Position numbers and translations under genes: made by a program. Source: Saprospiraceae bacterium (GTDB lineage: Bacteria > Bacteroidota > Bacteroidia > Chitinophagales > Saprospiraceae). From it: a stretch of 64,000 nucleotides of DNA. The stretch is from positions 1 to 64,000 of the forward strand of contig JAHDCG010000016.1 of the NCBI GenBank assembly GCA_020629965.1, written 5' to 3'. Positions 53,292-61,347 of the stretch are shown one piece after another. Under the pieces are notes generated by a model. The model was not told the DNA's origin and did no database searches. It was given only the letters and a program-made list of their open reading frames with translations. The first letter of the stretch is position 1; every line of letters begins with the position of its first letter.

Positions 53292-55819
53292 AAAACCTCA
53301 AACCAAATCTCACTCCTCACCCCGTCTTCATCCGTCAAAGTCAAAAGGTGCTTCCCCGCCGCCGGCAACAATTCCATGTCGTGAAAATCGGTGGTGCTGC
53401 CGAGATAATCTTCGTCCAAATACCAAAAAATTGTCTTCTCGGGTTGACGGTGCGCGACCGAAAAAACCGTGCGGCTGCGTTCTCCGTCCAAGTCCTTCGG
53501 CACGGAAATTCTCGCACCGCGTTTCGGGTAAATGAATTGCATCACCGCTCGGTCGTCCCCACCGCGACAGCCCTCCGCAAAGGGCGGCAACGGTCGGTAA
53601 GCCGGATGTCTTTTACGATAATAATACTCCGCAACGGGCGGCAAAACGAAGCGCGATGCCAAATTCATTTCCGGCGGCGGCAGACAAGCGGAAGTCACGC
53701 GCTCGCCCGTCACGGGGTGCAGCGGAATGATTTTATGATAGTCGCAAACCCGCGCCTGCAAACCGCCGTTCGGCATAAATTCCGTTTTTTTCGGACAATC
53801 CGCACCGGCACGCCAACCGCTGTTTTCACAAATTTCAAGCTCCGTCATCTCGTCGAAAGGCGGCTCGAACCACGCATTATTCGTCGGCAGTATTCTGAAA
53901 ATATCGAACAAAACGGGCGCCGCCGCCTGAATGCCGATGCAGCCCGGTCGCCCCTCCCCGTCCGCATTGCCCGCCCACACACCGACCGCGTATTCGGGTG
54001 TCACGCCCACCGCCCAGGCGTCGCGGAAGCCGAAACTCGTCCCCGTTTTCCAAGCCACGGGAAAGCCGCTGCCGTAACTCGTCCACGCATCGTGACCGTC
54101 GGGTCGCTCTACGTGCTGCATGACTTGCAGGGTTTGATAAATGCTCGCGGCGGTTAAAACGGGAGCGGTTTTGAGCAGTTTTCCGTCGTTTTTTGTCTCT
54201 TTTTCCCGTCGATATTTTGCTTTTTGAAAATCATTTTTGCGGTACTCTCCGCTCTGTGGCTGAAAATTTTCGAGCGTGCGCGCCATGCTTGCGTAGGCGT
54301 TGGTAATGTCCCAAAGGCTGCCCTCCGCGCCGCCGAGAATGAGCGACAAACCATAGTTATCGGGGGAGCGCGTGATGGTCGTCAGCCCGATATTTTGCAG
54401 ATCTTTATGAAATTTTTCGACGCCGTATGAACGCAGCAGATGGACAAACGGCACATTCAGCGAACGCTGCAAAGCCCGATCCGCCGCTACCCTGCCGTCG
54501 TAATTTTCGTGATAATTTTCGGGACGATAACCGCCGATATTCGACGGAATGTCGATGAGCAGACTTTGCGGTAAAATCGTTCCGTCCTGCAAGGCCTGCG
54601 CGTACAAAAACGGCTTTAAAATACTGCCCGTGCTGCGCGGTGCGCGGATGATATCGACGTTTTCGCCGTGTTCTTTTCCCGTGTCGGGGGCATTGCCGAT
54701 GTAAGCCAAAGTTTCGCCCGATTTGACGTCGATGACAAGGGCGGCGAGATTGTGAATTTGGTTGTATTTCAGTCGTTCATTCGCGCGTTTTATCAAGTCC
54801 GTAATTTGCTTTTGCAGACCGCCGTTGAGCGTTGTATTCACGGGCGGTAATTTGCCGTATTTATCCGGCGGCAACTCCTGTAAAGCACGGTCAGCAAGGT
54901 GCGGCGCGAGGTCGGGCAGCGGCAAAGGAGCGGCGGGCAGCGGTTCGGTTTTCGCTAAATCGCAGGTCAATTCATCTATCTTTCCCGCATTTAACAATCT
55001 GTCTAACAGTCGATTACGTTTTGCAAAAAGTGCTTGCCGATTGCGCCCCGGATGAATGAGTCCCGGACTGTTGGGCAGCACGGCGAGGGTCGCGGCTTCT
55101 CCCCACGACAGCAGCTCGGGTCGTTTTTGGTAATAGCGATACGCCGCCGCATCGAGTCCGACGACATTGCCGCCGAAGGGCGCGTGCGAAGCGTAAAAAG
55201 CTAAAATTTCGGCTTTGTCATAAGCGACTTCCAAGCGCGTTGCCAAGCACATTTCCGACAACTTTTGCCACAGAGTGCGCGGCGGATTATCACGGCTCAA
55301 ACGCACGGTCTGCATGGTTAAAGTACTGCCGCCGCTGACGATTTTTCGTTCTTTGATATTTTGTAAAAATGCCCGCCCGACCCCCCGCAGGTCGATACCG
55401 AAATGCCGGTAAAAACGTCGGTCTTCAAACTCGATTATCGCCGTCGCAAACTTAGCCGGCACCGTATCACGCTCGGGAAATCGCCACTGATAATCGGCGG
55501 CAATGCGGGCGGAAAGCAGATTATCGTCGCGGTCTTTAAGGACTAAACTGACGGGCTTATCGAATAAAGGAAAAGGCAGGCTGAACCACCACAGGACGGC
55601 AAGCAGGAGAAGTAAAGCAATGAAGTATTTTTTTTTTATACGTTTAATATCGCAAAAATAAGGTTTTACGTTTTCAATTTTGGTAGGAAAGATTCGCGAA
55701 TTTTTTTCCCCGGCTACTACCCCGGCATTTACATACCTTGAGAGGCGAGCCGGGTTGAAGTGTTCCGTGCCGTTGGCACTCGCGGGAGAGAAGCACACAT
55801 TATCGGAGGTAACACACAA
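53288..55819 (-). CDS. pbpC: Penicillin-binding protein 1C (bifunctional)
   Basis: 843 residues as drawn. A membrane anchor at about 64-82 (FIALLLLLAVLWWFSLPF) is followed by the GT51 transglycosylase domain (EDRRFYRHFGID at 132-143, GGSTLTMQ at 163-170) and a transpeptidase domain with SILK (Ser 399, Lys 402), SLN (453-455) and KTGTS (591-595). A C-terminal BiPBP_C-like beta domain follows (YPKRGARISVPKDLDG, KTIFWYLDEDYLGST). It polymerises and crosslinks peptidoglycan at the inner membrane. The start is doubtful: the first 50 residues before the anchor are unlike the family, there is no in-frame ATG near the anchor, and a -7 element lies inside this region (55653-55660). The true start may be ATT or ATA close to the KKKYF segment. 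Confidence 0.92.
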   Translation of the reverse strand: MCVTSDNVCFSPASANGTEHFNPARLSRYVNAGVVAGEKNSRIFPTKIENVKPYFCDIKRIKKKYFIALLLLLAVLWWFSLPFPLFDKPVSLVLKDRDDNLLSARIAADYQWRFPERDTVPAKFATAIIEFEDRRFYRHFGIDLRGVGRAFLQNIKERKIVSGGSTLTMQTVRLSRDNPPRTLWQKLSEMCLATRLEVAYDKAEILAFYASHAPFGGNVVGLDAAAYRYYQKRPELLSWGEAATLAVLPNSPGLIHPGRNRQALFAKRNRLLDRLLNAGKIDELTCDLAKTEPLPAAPLPLPDLAPHLADRALQELPPDKYGKLPPVNTTLNGGLQKQITDLIKRANERLKYNQIHNLAALVIDVKSGETLAYIGNAPDTGKEHGENVDIIRAPRSTGSILKPFLYAQALQDGTILPQSLLIDIPSNIGGYRPENYHENYDGRVAADRALQRSLNVPFVHLLRSYGVEKFHKDLQNIGLTTITRSPDNYGLSLILGGAEGSLWDITNAYASMARTLENFQPQSGEYRKNDFQKAKYRREKETKNDGKLLKTAPVLTAASIYQTLQVMQHVERPDGHDAWTSYGSGFPVAWKTGTSFGFRDAWAVGVTPEYAVGVWAGNADGEGRPGCIGIQAAAPVLFDIFRILPTNNAWFEPPFDEMTELEICENSGWRAGADCPKKTEFMPNGGLQARVCDYHKIIPLHPVTGERVTSACLPPPEMNLASRFVLPPVAEYYYRKRHPAYRPLPPFAEGCRGGDDRAVMQFIYPKRGARISVPKDLDGERSRTVFSVAHRQPEKTIFWYLDEDYLGSTTDFHDMELLPAAGKHLLTLTDEDGVRSEIWFEVF
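55653..55660 (-). promoter_or_regulatory. -7 element inside the drawn N-terminus of PBP1C
   Basis: In the minus sense TATTTTTG fits TAnnTTTG just upstream of codons for the family-like N-terminus. No well-spaced -33 is evident. Confidence 0.35.
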
Positions 55820-55845
55820 TGTTCAACGCAAAAACGAAAGCCCTT

Positions 55846-55914
55846 CGTACATCGTAAATCGTAAATCGTACATCGCCCCCCCCCTCGTACATCGTAAATC
55901 GTAAATCGTACATC
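55846..55914 (-). repeat. 7-bp repeat tract abutting a lipoprotein stop codon
   Basis: Units CGTACAT and CGTAAAT in two blocks separated by a run of C. In the mRNA sense the stop TGA (55913-55915) leads into GATGTAC, GATTTAC units. Confidence 0.88.
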
Positions 55915-56467
55915 ACCGCACTTCCGTCAATTTATAATAATCCCGCATGACCATTTGAAAAGTGCTGCGGTCTTTTCCGTCCCGCAAAATCGGCACGAAG
56001 TTACCTTTTGCGGTTTTGACTTCCATGGCTTGTTTGTCTTTCATAGCACCATAGATTTTGCCCGCAAATTCGTACATCGCGGGGCGGGTGCCGAGTGGCA
56101 GTTCGTAGTAGCCCGAAAGCGTATCGCCCTGTGACCAACGGATGGTCAAGGTATCCGACCAACCGTTGCGATAAGGATTTTTTTCGATAAAAATGTAGGC
56201 TTCGTCTTTCATCCAGTTGTTGACGATGACGGGGTGCAGCACGGGGCGGTCGTCTTTAAAAGACAGTTTACGGTGCCGATAAAGGTCGATGCGCGTGCCG
56301 GGTTTGCGCTCGCGGTAGTAGTCGGTGCTGCGAATGTTGTTGAAGTACAGGCGGCTCGGGTCGGTGGTACGAAATTGCTTATCGCCCGTAAATTCCCTCT
56401 GCGGCTCGGGACTCGTACAGGCGGTAAATGCGGACAAGAAAAGAAAAACGGGAACAAGAAATTTCAT
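55913..56467 (-). CDS. Lipoprotein of unknown function
   Basis: 184 residues from ATG 56467 (the upstream ATG at 56512 is less likely because it precedes no signal). Lipoprotein signal with FTAC (Cys near 17). The mature part is mostly beta with RIDLYRHRKLSFKDDRP, IVNNWMKDEAYIFIEKNPYRNGW, LTIRWSQGDTLSGYYELPLGTRPAMYEFAG and a C-terminal MVMRDYYKLTEVR. No family recognised. It probably sits in the outer membrane. Its stop is followed directly by a 7-bp tract. Confidence 0.75.
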   Translation of the reverse strand: MKFLVPVFLFLSAFTACTSPEPQREFTGDKQFRTTDPSRLYFNNIRSTDYYRERKPGTRIDLYRHRKLSFKDDRPVLHPVIVNNWMKDEAYIFIEKNPYRNGWSDTLTIRWSQGDTLSGYYELPLGTRPAMYEFAGKIYGAMKDKQAMEVKTAKGNFVPILRDGKDRSTFQMVMRDYYKLTEVR

Positions 56468-56561
56468 ACGGAAATCAAGATTTTGAAAAGAAGACAAGCC
56501 GATAAGAAGCAACGGCGCGAGACAATTATAACCACAAATTCAAAAAATTGTTCCTGCTCCC

Positions 56562-56593
56562 CCCGTCAACCGTCAACCGACAACCGACAACCG
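56562..56593 (-). repeat. 7-bp repeat tract next to the first I9-like lipoprotein stop
   Basis: Units CCGTCAA, CCGTCAA, CCGACAA, CCGACAA end 2 bp before the stop at 56596-56598. A C run precedes it. Confidence 0.85.
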
Positions 56594-56595
56594 TT

Positions 56596-56934
56596 TCAAT
56601 GGTGCTTATCCTTCATCACAAAATTCGCCTCTTTGACACCGGGATAGTCCGCCAATTCGACGAGCAATTTATCCGCACGTATCGACTCTTCGTCAAAACC
56701 GACTTTCCAAGCCGTTTCGCCGTCGCGTTCGTGTTTGTCGTTTAGTTCCAAAGAATACCGGGAAAAAGCAGCCTCCACGGTGCTGCGTTCGTAGCCCGGA
56801 TTGAGGACGACGAGCAATTCATCGGTCATAATAGCATCATCGACATCGCCGGCGCCGGGTACGTGTTTATGCGTACAGCCGGCGGTCAAAAAACCGAGAA
56901 ATAAAAACAGGAAAAGCAGTGATTTCATTTTCAA
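56596..56934 (-). CDS. I9/propeptide-like small lipoprotein (paralog 1)
   Basis: 112 residues. Lipoprotein signal ending FLTAGC. The mature part reads DELLVVLNPGYERSTVEAAFSRYSLEL, ETAWKVGFDEESIRADKLLVELADYPGVKEANFV: beta-alpha-beta-beta-alpha-beta, the layout of the inhibitor I9/subtilase propeptide fold. No protease follows. It is close in sequence to the next gene upstream (56987-57319), so the two are tandem paralogs. Possible roles: protease inhibitor or remnant intramolecular chaperone on the cell surface (inference). Confidence 0.75.
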   Translation of the reverse strand: MKMKSLLFLFLFLGFLTAGCTHKHVPGAGDVDDAIMTDELLVVLNPGYERSTVEAAFSRYSLELNDKHERDGETAWKVGFDEESIRADKLLVELADYPGVKEANFVMKDKHH

Positions 56935-56986
56935 AATTTGAAATAGAAGGTAAGGATTTTTGATTACAAAAGCAGGCTAAGGTTCG

Positions 56987-57319
56987 TCAATTTGCCTCCG
57001 TCACCTCCACAAAATTTGCTTCTTTGACGCCGGGGTGATTGACCATTTTGACCAAAAGTTTATCGGCACGTATCGTATCTTCGTCAAAGGAAGCAATCCA
57101 CGTGATTTCACCGTCTTTTTTGCTTTTTTGGTTAAGTTTGACTTTGTATTCTCTGAATGCGCCTTCAATGGTCGTTCGATTGTAGCCCTGTTCTAAGACG
57201 ACGAGCAGTTCATTGATTAAAATATCGTCATCGACATCCGCCGAGCCGGGTACGACTTTTTGGGTGCAGCCGACGTTTAAAATACCGAGCAGCAGAGCGA
57301 AAAAAATCAGATTTTTCAT
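56987..57319 (-). CDS. I9/propeptide-like small lipoprotein (paralog 2)
   Basis: 110 residues from ATG 57319; the ATG at 57448 gives 43 atypical residues and is rejected. Lipoprotein signal ending LNVGC. Mature part: NELLVVLEQGYNRTTIEGAFREYKVKL, EITWIASFDEDTIRADKLLVKMVNHPGVKEANFV. It shares most of its conserved positions with paralog 1 and has the same fold pattern. The two genes are 52 bp apart and likely cotranscribed. No protease domain is present. Confidence 0.75.
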   Translation of the reverse strand: MKNLIFFALLLGILNVGCTQKVVPGSADVDDDILINELLVVLEQGYNRTTIEGAFREYKVKLNQKSKKDGEITWIASFDEDTIRADKLLVKMVNHPGVKEANFVEVTEAN

Positions 57320-57449
57320 AATTGTTTTTTTGTTTGTTTTCTTTCGGATATGGGCTATAAAACTTTGGGCGGGGAAATGTTCGATTTTGTCGGAAGTGAA
57401 CGAGGCATGAAGAAGGGAGTCGCAGTTTAAATCGGTTGCCAAAAGCACG

Positions 57450-57488
57450 TTTACTCAAAAGGTGACTTCGAGTCACCCTGTGAGTAAA
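57450..57488. repeat. Composite inverted repeat (15-bp interrupted hairpin)
   Basis: TTTACTCA (57450-57457) pairs with TGAGTAAA (57481-57488), and inside them GGTGACT (57461-57467) pairs with AGTCACC (57471-57477) around TCG. It lies upstream of paralog 2 and downstream of the next minus-strand gene. It lacks a T tail, so a pure terminator role is doubtful. Confidence 0.7.
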
Positions 57489-57571
57489 TTCAGCTTCAAC
57501 CTGATACCAAAAACGGTCACACCTTCCTCTCGGAAAATGCAACCGTTTTTTGTATTCTTAAAATTTCTGCC

Positions 57572-58039
57572 CTACGACATCCCCAACAAAAAGAAAGTGC
57601 CGTTCACTTTATACTGCGTCATACCCGCCGGAATTGCTTCGTCGGGGGAAGACTTTTGGCGAATGAGGCGGTAAACACCGGGGTAACTTTGACCGTCGGG
57701 CATCGTAATCGTCGCTTGTTTGCCGCCGATAGCATCGTTGACCGAAAAAATCAGCATGTAGCCGATAATGCCGTATTCCGGGCGCTCCAAAAAGGCAGCC
57801 GCCTGAATACAATCCGTCATACCGAGCGAGCGAATCGGGCTGTCCAAGACGAGTTTATTAACGGTGCTGATTTGGTCGTAAGACTCGGGCACCGCCGATT
57901 TTTCGATGAGTTGACTGTTTTTTCCGTCCGCCGTGCCGTCGCTGACCATAATCATGAACTGCTCGTCGGTGGGTTTAAATTGTGCATTTGCGGCGGTAAA
58001 AAAGAAAACCGCGCAGCAAAAGGTCAGTAAATATCTCAT
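57572..58039 (-). CDS. Secreted protein of unknown function
   Basis: 155 residues. Signal peptide LLTFCCAVFFFTAANAQ. The mature part has KPTDEQFMIMVSDGTADGKNSQLIEKSAVPESYDQISTVNKLVLDSPIRSLGMTDCIQAAAFLERPEYGIIGYMLIFSVNDAIGGKQATITMPDGQSYPGVYRLIRQ, with no family recognised. Start: ATG 58039 is the only one before the signal. It is expected to be periplasmic. Confidence 0.7.
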   Translation of the reverse strand: MRYLLTFCCAVFFFTAANAQFKPTDEQFMIMVSDGTADGKNSQLIEKSAVPESYDQISTVNKLVLDSPIRSLGMTDCIQAAAFLERPEYGIIGYMLIFSVNDAIGGKQATITMPDGQSYPGVYRLIRQKSSPDEAIPAGMTQYKVNGTFFLLGMS

Positions 58040-58300
58040 AATTTGTTTTGTATTTTAGTTTGTGTTTATCGCTAATGATAAAACCCGACGACGTCGTAAA
58101 GTTCGTTAACTTATCCGATATTTCCGTGCTTCGGGCAAAAAAAGGCAAATTAGGTACAGTTTGATAAAGCAAAAGACGAAACGCACGACGCCCGTTTTAC
58201 AGACGCAAAAGTCGTGCTGTTTCATAACTTTTAAGAAAATTTTATCTGACCGCAAAGTGTCATTCTTTCCGTTTATCCCCGCCCTTTCGACGGCGATTTC

Positions 58301-58308
58301 TACTTTTG
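58301..58308 (+). promoter_or_regulatory. -7 element directly upstream of a start codon
   Basis: TACTTTTG fits TAnnTTTG, and ATG 58313 begins 4 nt after its last base. This is a second case, with 20518, of a -7 element that would produce a leaderless mRNA. Confidence 0.45.
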
Positions 58309-58312
58309 TCAC

Positions 58313-59674
58313 ATGAAATTCCTGCCCCTTTTACTACTACTTCTTTCTTCCTGCATTTTGTGCGCACAAGAGAATACCGCCCTGCTTTGTGCCGACGGCA
58401 TCGACAACGACGGCGACGGTGATATCGACTGCGCCGACAGTCAGTGCGCCTCGCTTGCCGTCACCGCGCCCTGCGACATTTGCCCGACCGGCGGCAGCTT
58501 CGCCGATGTGGTTTTAGAGTACAGCTCCGGCTGCCCCGCTTCCGACCCGCAGCCCGAAGGTATACTCGGAGTCGCGGATTGGATTTATACTTTCACGGAC
58601 AGTCCGGAGGCGGTTTTTTTGGGTATCAACGGATACATTAAACTCGGTTTTACAAATAACCTGCTGACCAACTCCGCTACGGACGCACCCGACTTATGGA
58701 TTTTTGAAATCGGCGATTTAGTAGAACCCACCGACATCGCCCTGCGCCCCGTCGATGCGTTTACGCAAAACACCTTAATGAGTCAAGGCATCACAGACAC
58801 CGATGCAGACGGCTATTATGAATTTGCGACCGTCGGCGGCGCGACTACCGGCTTGGACATCGACGCGCAGGTTTCCGCCCCCGCCGGGCTGCTGCTCTTC
58901 GATGCCGTTAAGATTACCGACAGCAACGCTACGAGTTGCGATACCGGCTCGCCCGGCGCGGACATCGACGCGGTGTGTGCAATTAGCTCCGTGCCGATTG
59001 ACTGCAACGGAACGCTCAACGGCACCGCAATTTTAGACCTTTGCGGTGAATGCCTCGAAGCCGACGACCCGAATTTCAATCAATCCTGCGCCGACTGCGC
59101 GGGCGTACCGAACGGGTCGGCGGTCACGGATGCGTGCGGCGTTTGCTTGGAAAGCGACGACCCGAGTTTTAACCAATCTTGTACGGATTGCGCCGGCAGC
59201 GTCAACGGCAGCGCGGTTATCGACGACTGCGGCGTATGTTTAGAACCCACCGACCCGACCTTCAATCAATCCTGTACCGACTGCGCGGGCGTACCGAACG
59301 GCACGGCGGTTCTCGACCTTTGCGGCGACTGTTTGCCGCCGGACAGTCCCGACTTCAATGCGGTTTGCCTCGGCGAAAAGAAGATTTTTATCCCCGACGC
59401 TTTTTCTCCGAACGACGACGGCGTGAATGATTTTTTCGGAATTTTTAAAGAACCGAACCTCTTAGCGACCGTGGTGAGTTACCGTATTTTCGACCGTTGG
59501 GGCGGGCTTGTTTTTGAAAAAACGGATTTTGCTTTTTCGGAAACGGAAAACTTTTGGCGGGGCGATTTTAACGGAAAAGAAGCGGACGAGGGCGTATTTG
59601 TGTATGTGATTGAAATTCAATTCGGCGACGGCACAAGGGAAGTTTTTTCCTCTGATGTGTCTCTGCTGCGCTGA
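58313..59674 (+). CDS. Cysteine-repeat T9SS cargo protein with type B sorting domain
   Basis: 453 residues. Signal peptide LLLLLLSSCILCAQ, then a DGIDNDGDGDIDCADSQC calcium-binding-like motif near residue 30, a unique middle domain, and from about 225 to 350 four or five repeats of about 31 residues with C-A-D/N-C-x-G-x-x-N-G-x-A-x-x-D-x-C-G-x-C. The last about 95 residues (FIPDAFSPNDDGVNDFFG, YRIFDRWGGLVFEK, WRGDFNGKEADEGVFVYVIEI) are the type B T9SS domain. It is likely exported and anchored on the surface. The Cys repeats are similar to short DCNG-type repeats in other large bacterial surface proteins. Confidence 0.9.
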   Translation: MKFLPLLLLLLSSCILCAQENTALLCADGIDNDGDGDIDCADSQCASLAVTAPCDICPTGGSFADVVLEYSSGCPASDPQPEGILGVADWIYTFTDSPEAVFLGINGYIKLGFTNNLLTNSATDAPDLWIFEIGDLVEPTDIALRPVDAFTQNTLMSQGITDTDADGYYEFATVGGATTGLDIDAQVSAPAGLLLFDAVKITDSNATSCDTGSPGADIDAVCAISSVPIDCNGTLNGTAILDLCGECLEADDPNFNQSCADCAGVPNGSAVTDACGVCLESDDPSFNQSCTDCAGSVNGSAVIDDCGVCLEPTDPTFNQSCTDCAGVPNGTAVLDLCGDCLPPDSPDFNAVCLGEKKIFIPDAFSPNDDGVNDFFGIFKEPNLLATVVSYRIFDRWGGLVFEKTDFAFSETENFWRGDFNGKEADEGVFVYVIEIQFGDGTREVFSSDVSLLR

Positions 59675-59760
59675 CCGAAGAATTGTAATAACAAACCAAA
59701 AAAGACTCTGATTTATCAAAAGTAATTTGACTTTTTATTATTTCGATATGTGAAATTCTC

Positions 59761-59768
59761 TACTTTTG
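59761..59768 (+). promoter_or_regulatory. -7 element upstream of the TRL-like gene
   Basis: TACTTTTG fits TAnnTTTG, 159 nt before ATG 59928. No well-spaced -33 TTG is visible, so the assignment is tentative. Confidence 0.4.
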
Positions 59769-59927
59769 CGTCGTTATCAAGACATTTGATTTTGCCGAAA
59801 TTATTTTTTCAGCAAATAAGAATCGCGCAAAATCATAAAAACCATTCACCCGTGGAGTTCAGAAACCACATTAAAAAACGGGGCGCAACCGAAAAGCCTG
59901 ACGAGTAGGACTTTAAAACCTTTTAAA

Positions 59928-60212
59928 ATGTTGAAACAACTGAAAACTTTCTTAACTCTTTTTGCCTTTGCCGCTTTGGTATCGAGCTGTTCTTTGACTT
60001 TGCCCGTCACCGCGACTGCAAATGCGGTAGGCAGCAAAGTAGGTACCGCAAAAGCGACCGGCTACCTCGGCATTTTGTTTTTTGACGCGGATGCAAGTAT
60101 CCAAACCGCAGCGAAAAACGCCGGCATCACCAAAATTTCTACGGTAGATATCAAAACTACCAGCGTACTTAACCTCATCGTTACTTACGAAACCATCGTA
60201 ACGGGTGAGTAA
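59928..60212 (+). CDS. TRL-like family lipoprotein
   Basis: 94 residues. A lipoprotein leader with VSSC, then PVTATANAVGSKVGTAKATGYLGILFFDADASIQTAAKNAGITKISTVDIKTTSVLNLIVTYETIVTGE. This matches the TRL-like family (the name comes from a tRNA-leucine-linked locus) of small Bacteroidota/Proteobacteria lipoproteins with DASIxxAAKNAGI and TVD motifs. It may bind small molecules or act in envelope homeostasis; the function is unknown. It is monocistronic, with a strong terminator after it. Confidence 0.88.
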   Translation: MLKQLKTFLTLFAFAALVSSCSLTLPVTATANAVGSKVGTAKATGYLGILFFDADASIQTAAKNAGITKISTVDIKTTSVLNLIVTYETIVTGE

Positions 60213-60220
60213 ATACCTTT

Positions 60221-60253
60221 AACCGGAAGACCGATTTTTGCGGTCTTCCGGTT
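60221..60253 (+). terminator. Terminator of the TRL-like gene
   Basis: AACCGGAAGACCG (60221-60233) and CGGTCTTCCGGTT (60241-60253) form a perfect 13-bp stem with a 7-nt loop, followed by a T-rich tail. Confidence 0.92.
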
Positions 60254-60299
60254 TCTTTTCTCCGTTTTAATTGAAAAAATTACACGCTTCCCGCTTCCT

Positions 60300-60779
60300 A
60301 TGATTCTACGCTGTCTCCTGTTTTTCTCCGCTCTTTTTATTTTTTCCTGCAATAACACCGCTCCCGAAAATATCCTTCCTCTCTTCCACGATGCAGGTTT
60401 TACTTTACACCCGGGTGAAAAAAACGTCCAAATCATCCCCAAATTCCAAAATAATTGGCAAAAACTCACCGACACGCTGTCGATTCCGCTTTTTAAATAC
60501 ATAGAAGGTTCAGATTATCGAATCTACGCCGGCTTGCCGTACAATACGGATTTGAAAAAACTCAATGCCGTTAATCTTTTTCCCAATCAATTGAAAAACG
60601 CACAAAGCGACCCGACCGCTCTCTATCGTACTTACGATTTAGATACGCGGTACTTAGCGGAATACTGCGTTGATTATCAAGGCAATTTACTTTATTTTTT
60701 AACGGAAACCGACTCTGCCGCCCGACGCGATTCGCTTTTTTCCTCCGAAAAATTTGCCGCTCGCATCGTCTCGTTTTAA
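60300..60779 (+). CDS. Lipoprotein of unknown function (first of an operon pair)
   Basis: 159 residues. Lipoprotein signal CLLFFSALFIFSC. The mature part has ILPLFHDAGFTLHPGEKNVQIIPKFQNNWQKLTDTLSIPLFKYIEGSDYRIYAGLPYNTD and ends with SLFSSEKFAARIVSF. No family recognised. It starts a short operon with the next gene, which begins 14 bp later. Confidence 0.7.
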   Translation: MILRCLLFFSALFIFSCNNTAPENILPLFHDAGFTLHPGEKNVQIIPKFQNNWQKLTDTLSIPLFKYIEGSDYRIYAGLPYNTDLKKLNAVNLFPNQLKNAQSDPTALYRTYDLDTRYLAEYCVDYQGNLLYFLTETDSAARRDSLFSSEKFAARIVSF

Positions 60780-60793
60780 TTCAAAACCATTTC

Positions 60794-61327
60794 ATGAAAA
60801 ATCTTTTTCTTCTCTTTTTTTCACTGTCCTTCGCAGCGGGCTGTCTTTCGCTGAAACCCGGTGCCGCCAAAGCGGGCAAAAAATTATTCGAGACTTTTTA
60901 TGTCGGTGAAGAAGGCACGCAGTATTTTATCAAGCCTTTGCAATTTGACGGAACCGACGAAAAATCAACCTTGCTGCCCGATTTCAGTTTTCGACAAAAT
61001 CAGAAAACGGCTTCCGGTGTCACCGTAAATTTTACGATTCTCAGCCCTGATATCAAGCAAATTTGTGACAGTTTGGTGTTCAGCGACAACGACGTAGATT
61101 TTACCGTTTACGAAAATAAAGTGCTGTTTAAAGAGAAAACCAAAGACGGTTTTTCTACGCGCTTCTCGGGAAAAGGAAAGTTAAGCGATTTGAAAAAATT
61201 GATACAGTCTTCGGATTGGCAGGTAAAATTTTACGCCGAAAATCAAACCGACATTTTCATCGCAAATAAAAAAACAAAAAAGAAAATTCAGGCTCTGAAT
61301 GACAACGTATTTGTTTTATTCAGATAA
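60794..61327 (+). CDS. Lipoprotein of unknown function (second of an operon pair)
   Basis: 177 residues. Lipoprotein signal LLFFSLSFAAGC. The mature part is beta-rich (FETFYVGEEGTQYFIKPLQFDG, VTVNFTILSPDIKQICDSLVFSDNDVDFTVYENK) with a short Lys-rich C-terminus. No family recognised. It is followed after 20 bp by the Tex gene, possibly in the same transcript. Confidence 0.7.
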   Translation: MKNLFLLFFSLSFAAGCLSLKPGAAKAGKKLFETFYVGEEGTQYFIKPLQFDGTDEKSTLLPDFSFRQNQKTASGVTVNFTILSPDIKQICDSLVFSDNDVDFTVYENKVLFKEKTKDGFSTRFSGKGKLSDLKKLIQSSDWQVKFYAENQTDIFIANKKTKKKIQALNDNVFVLFR

Positions 61328-61347
61328 TATTCAAGCAAAAAAATTCA

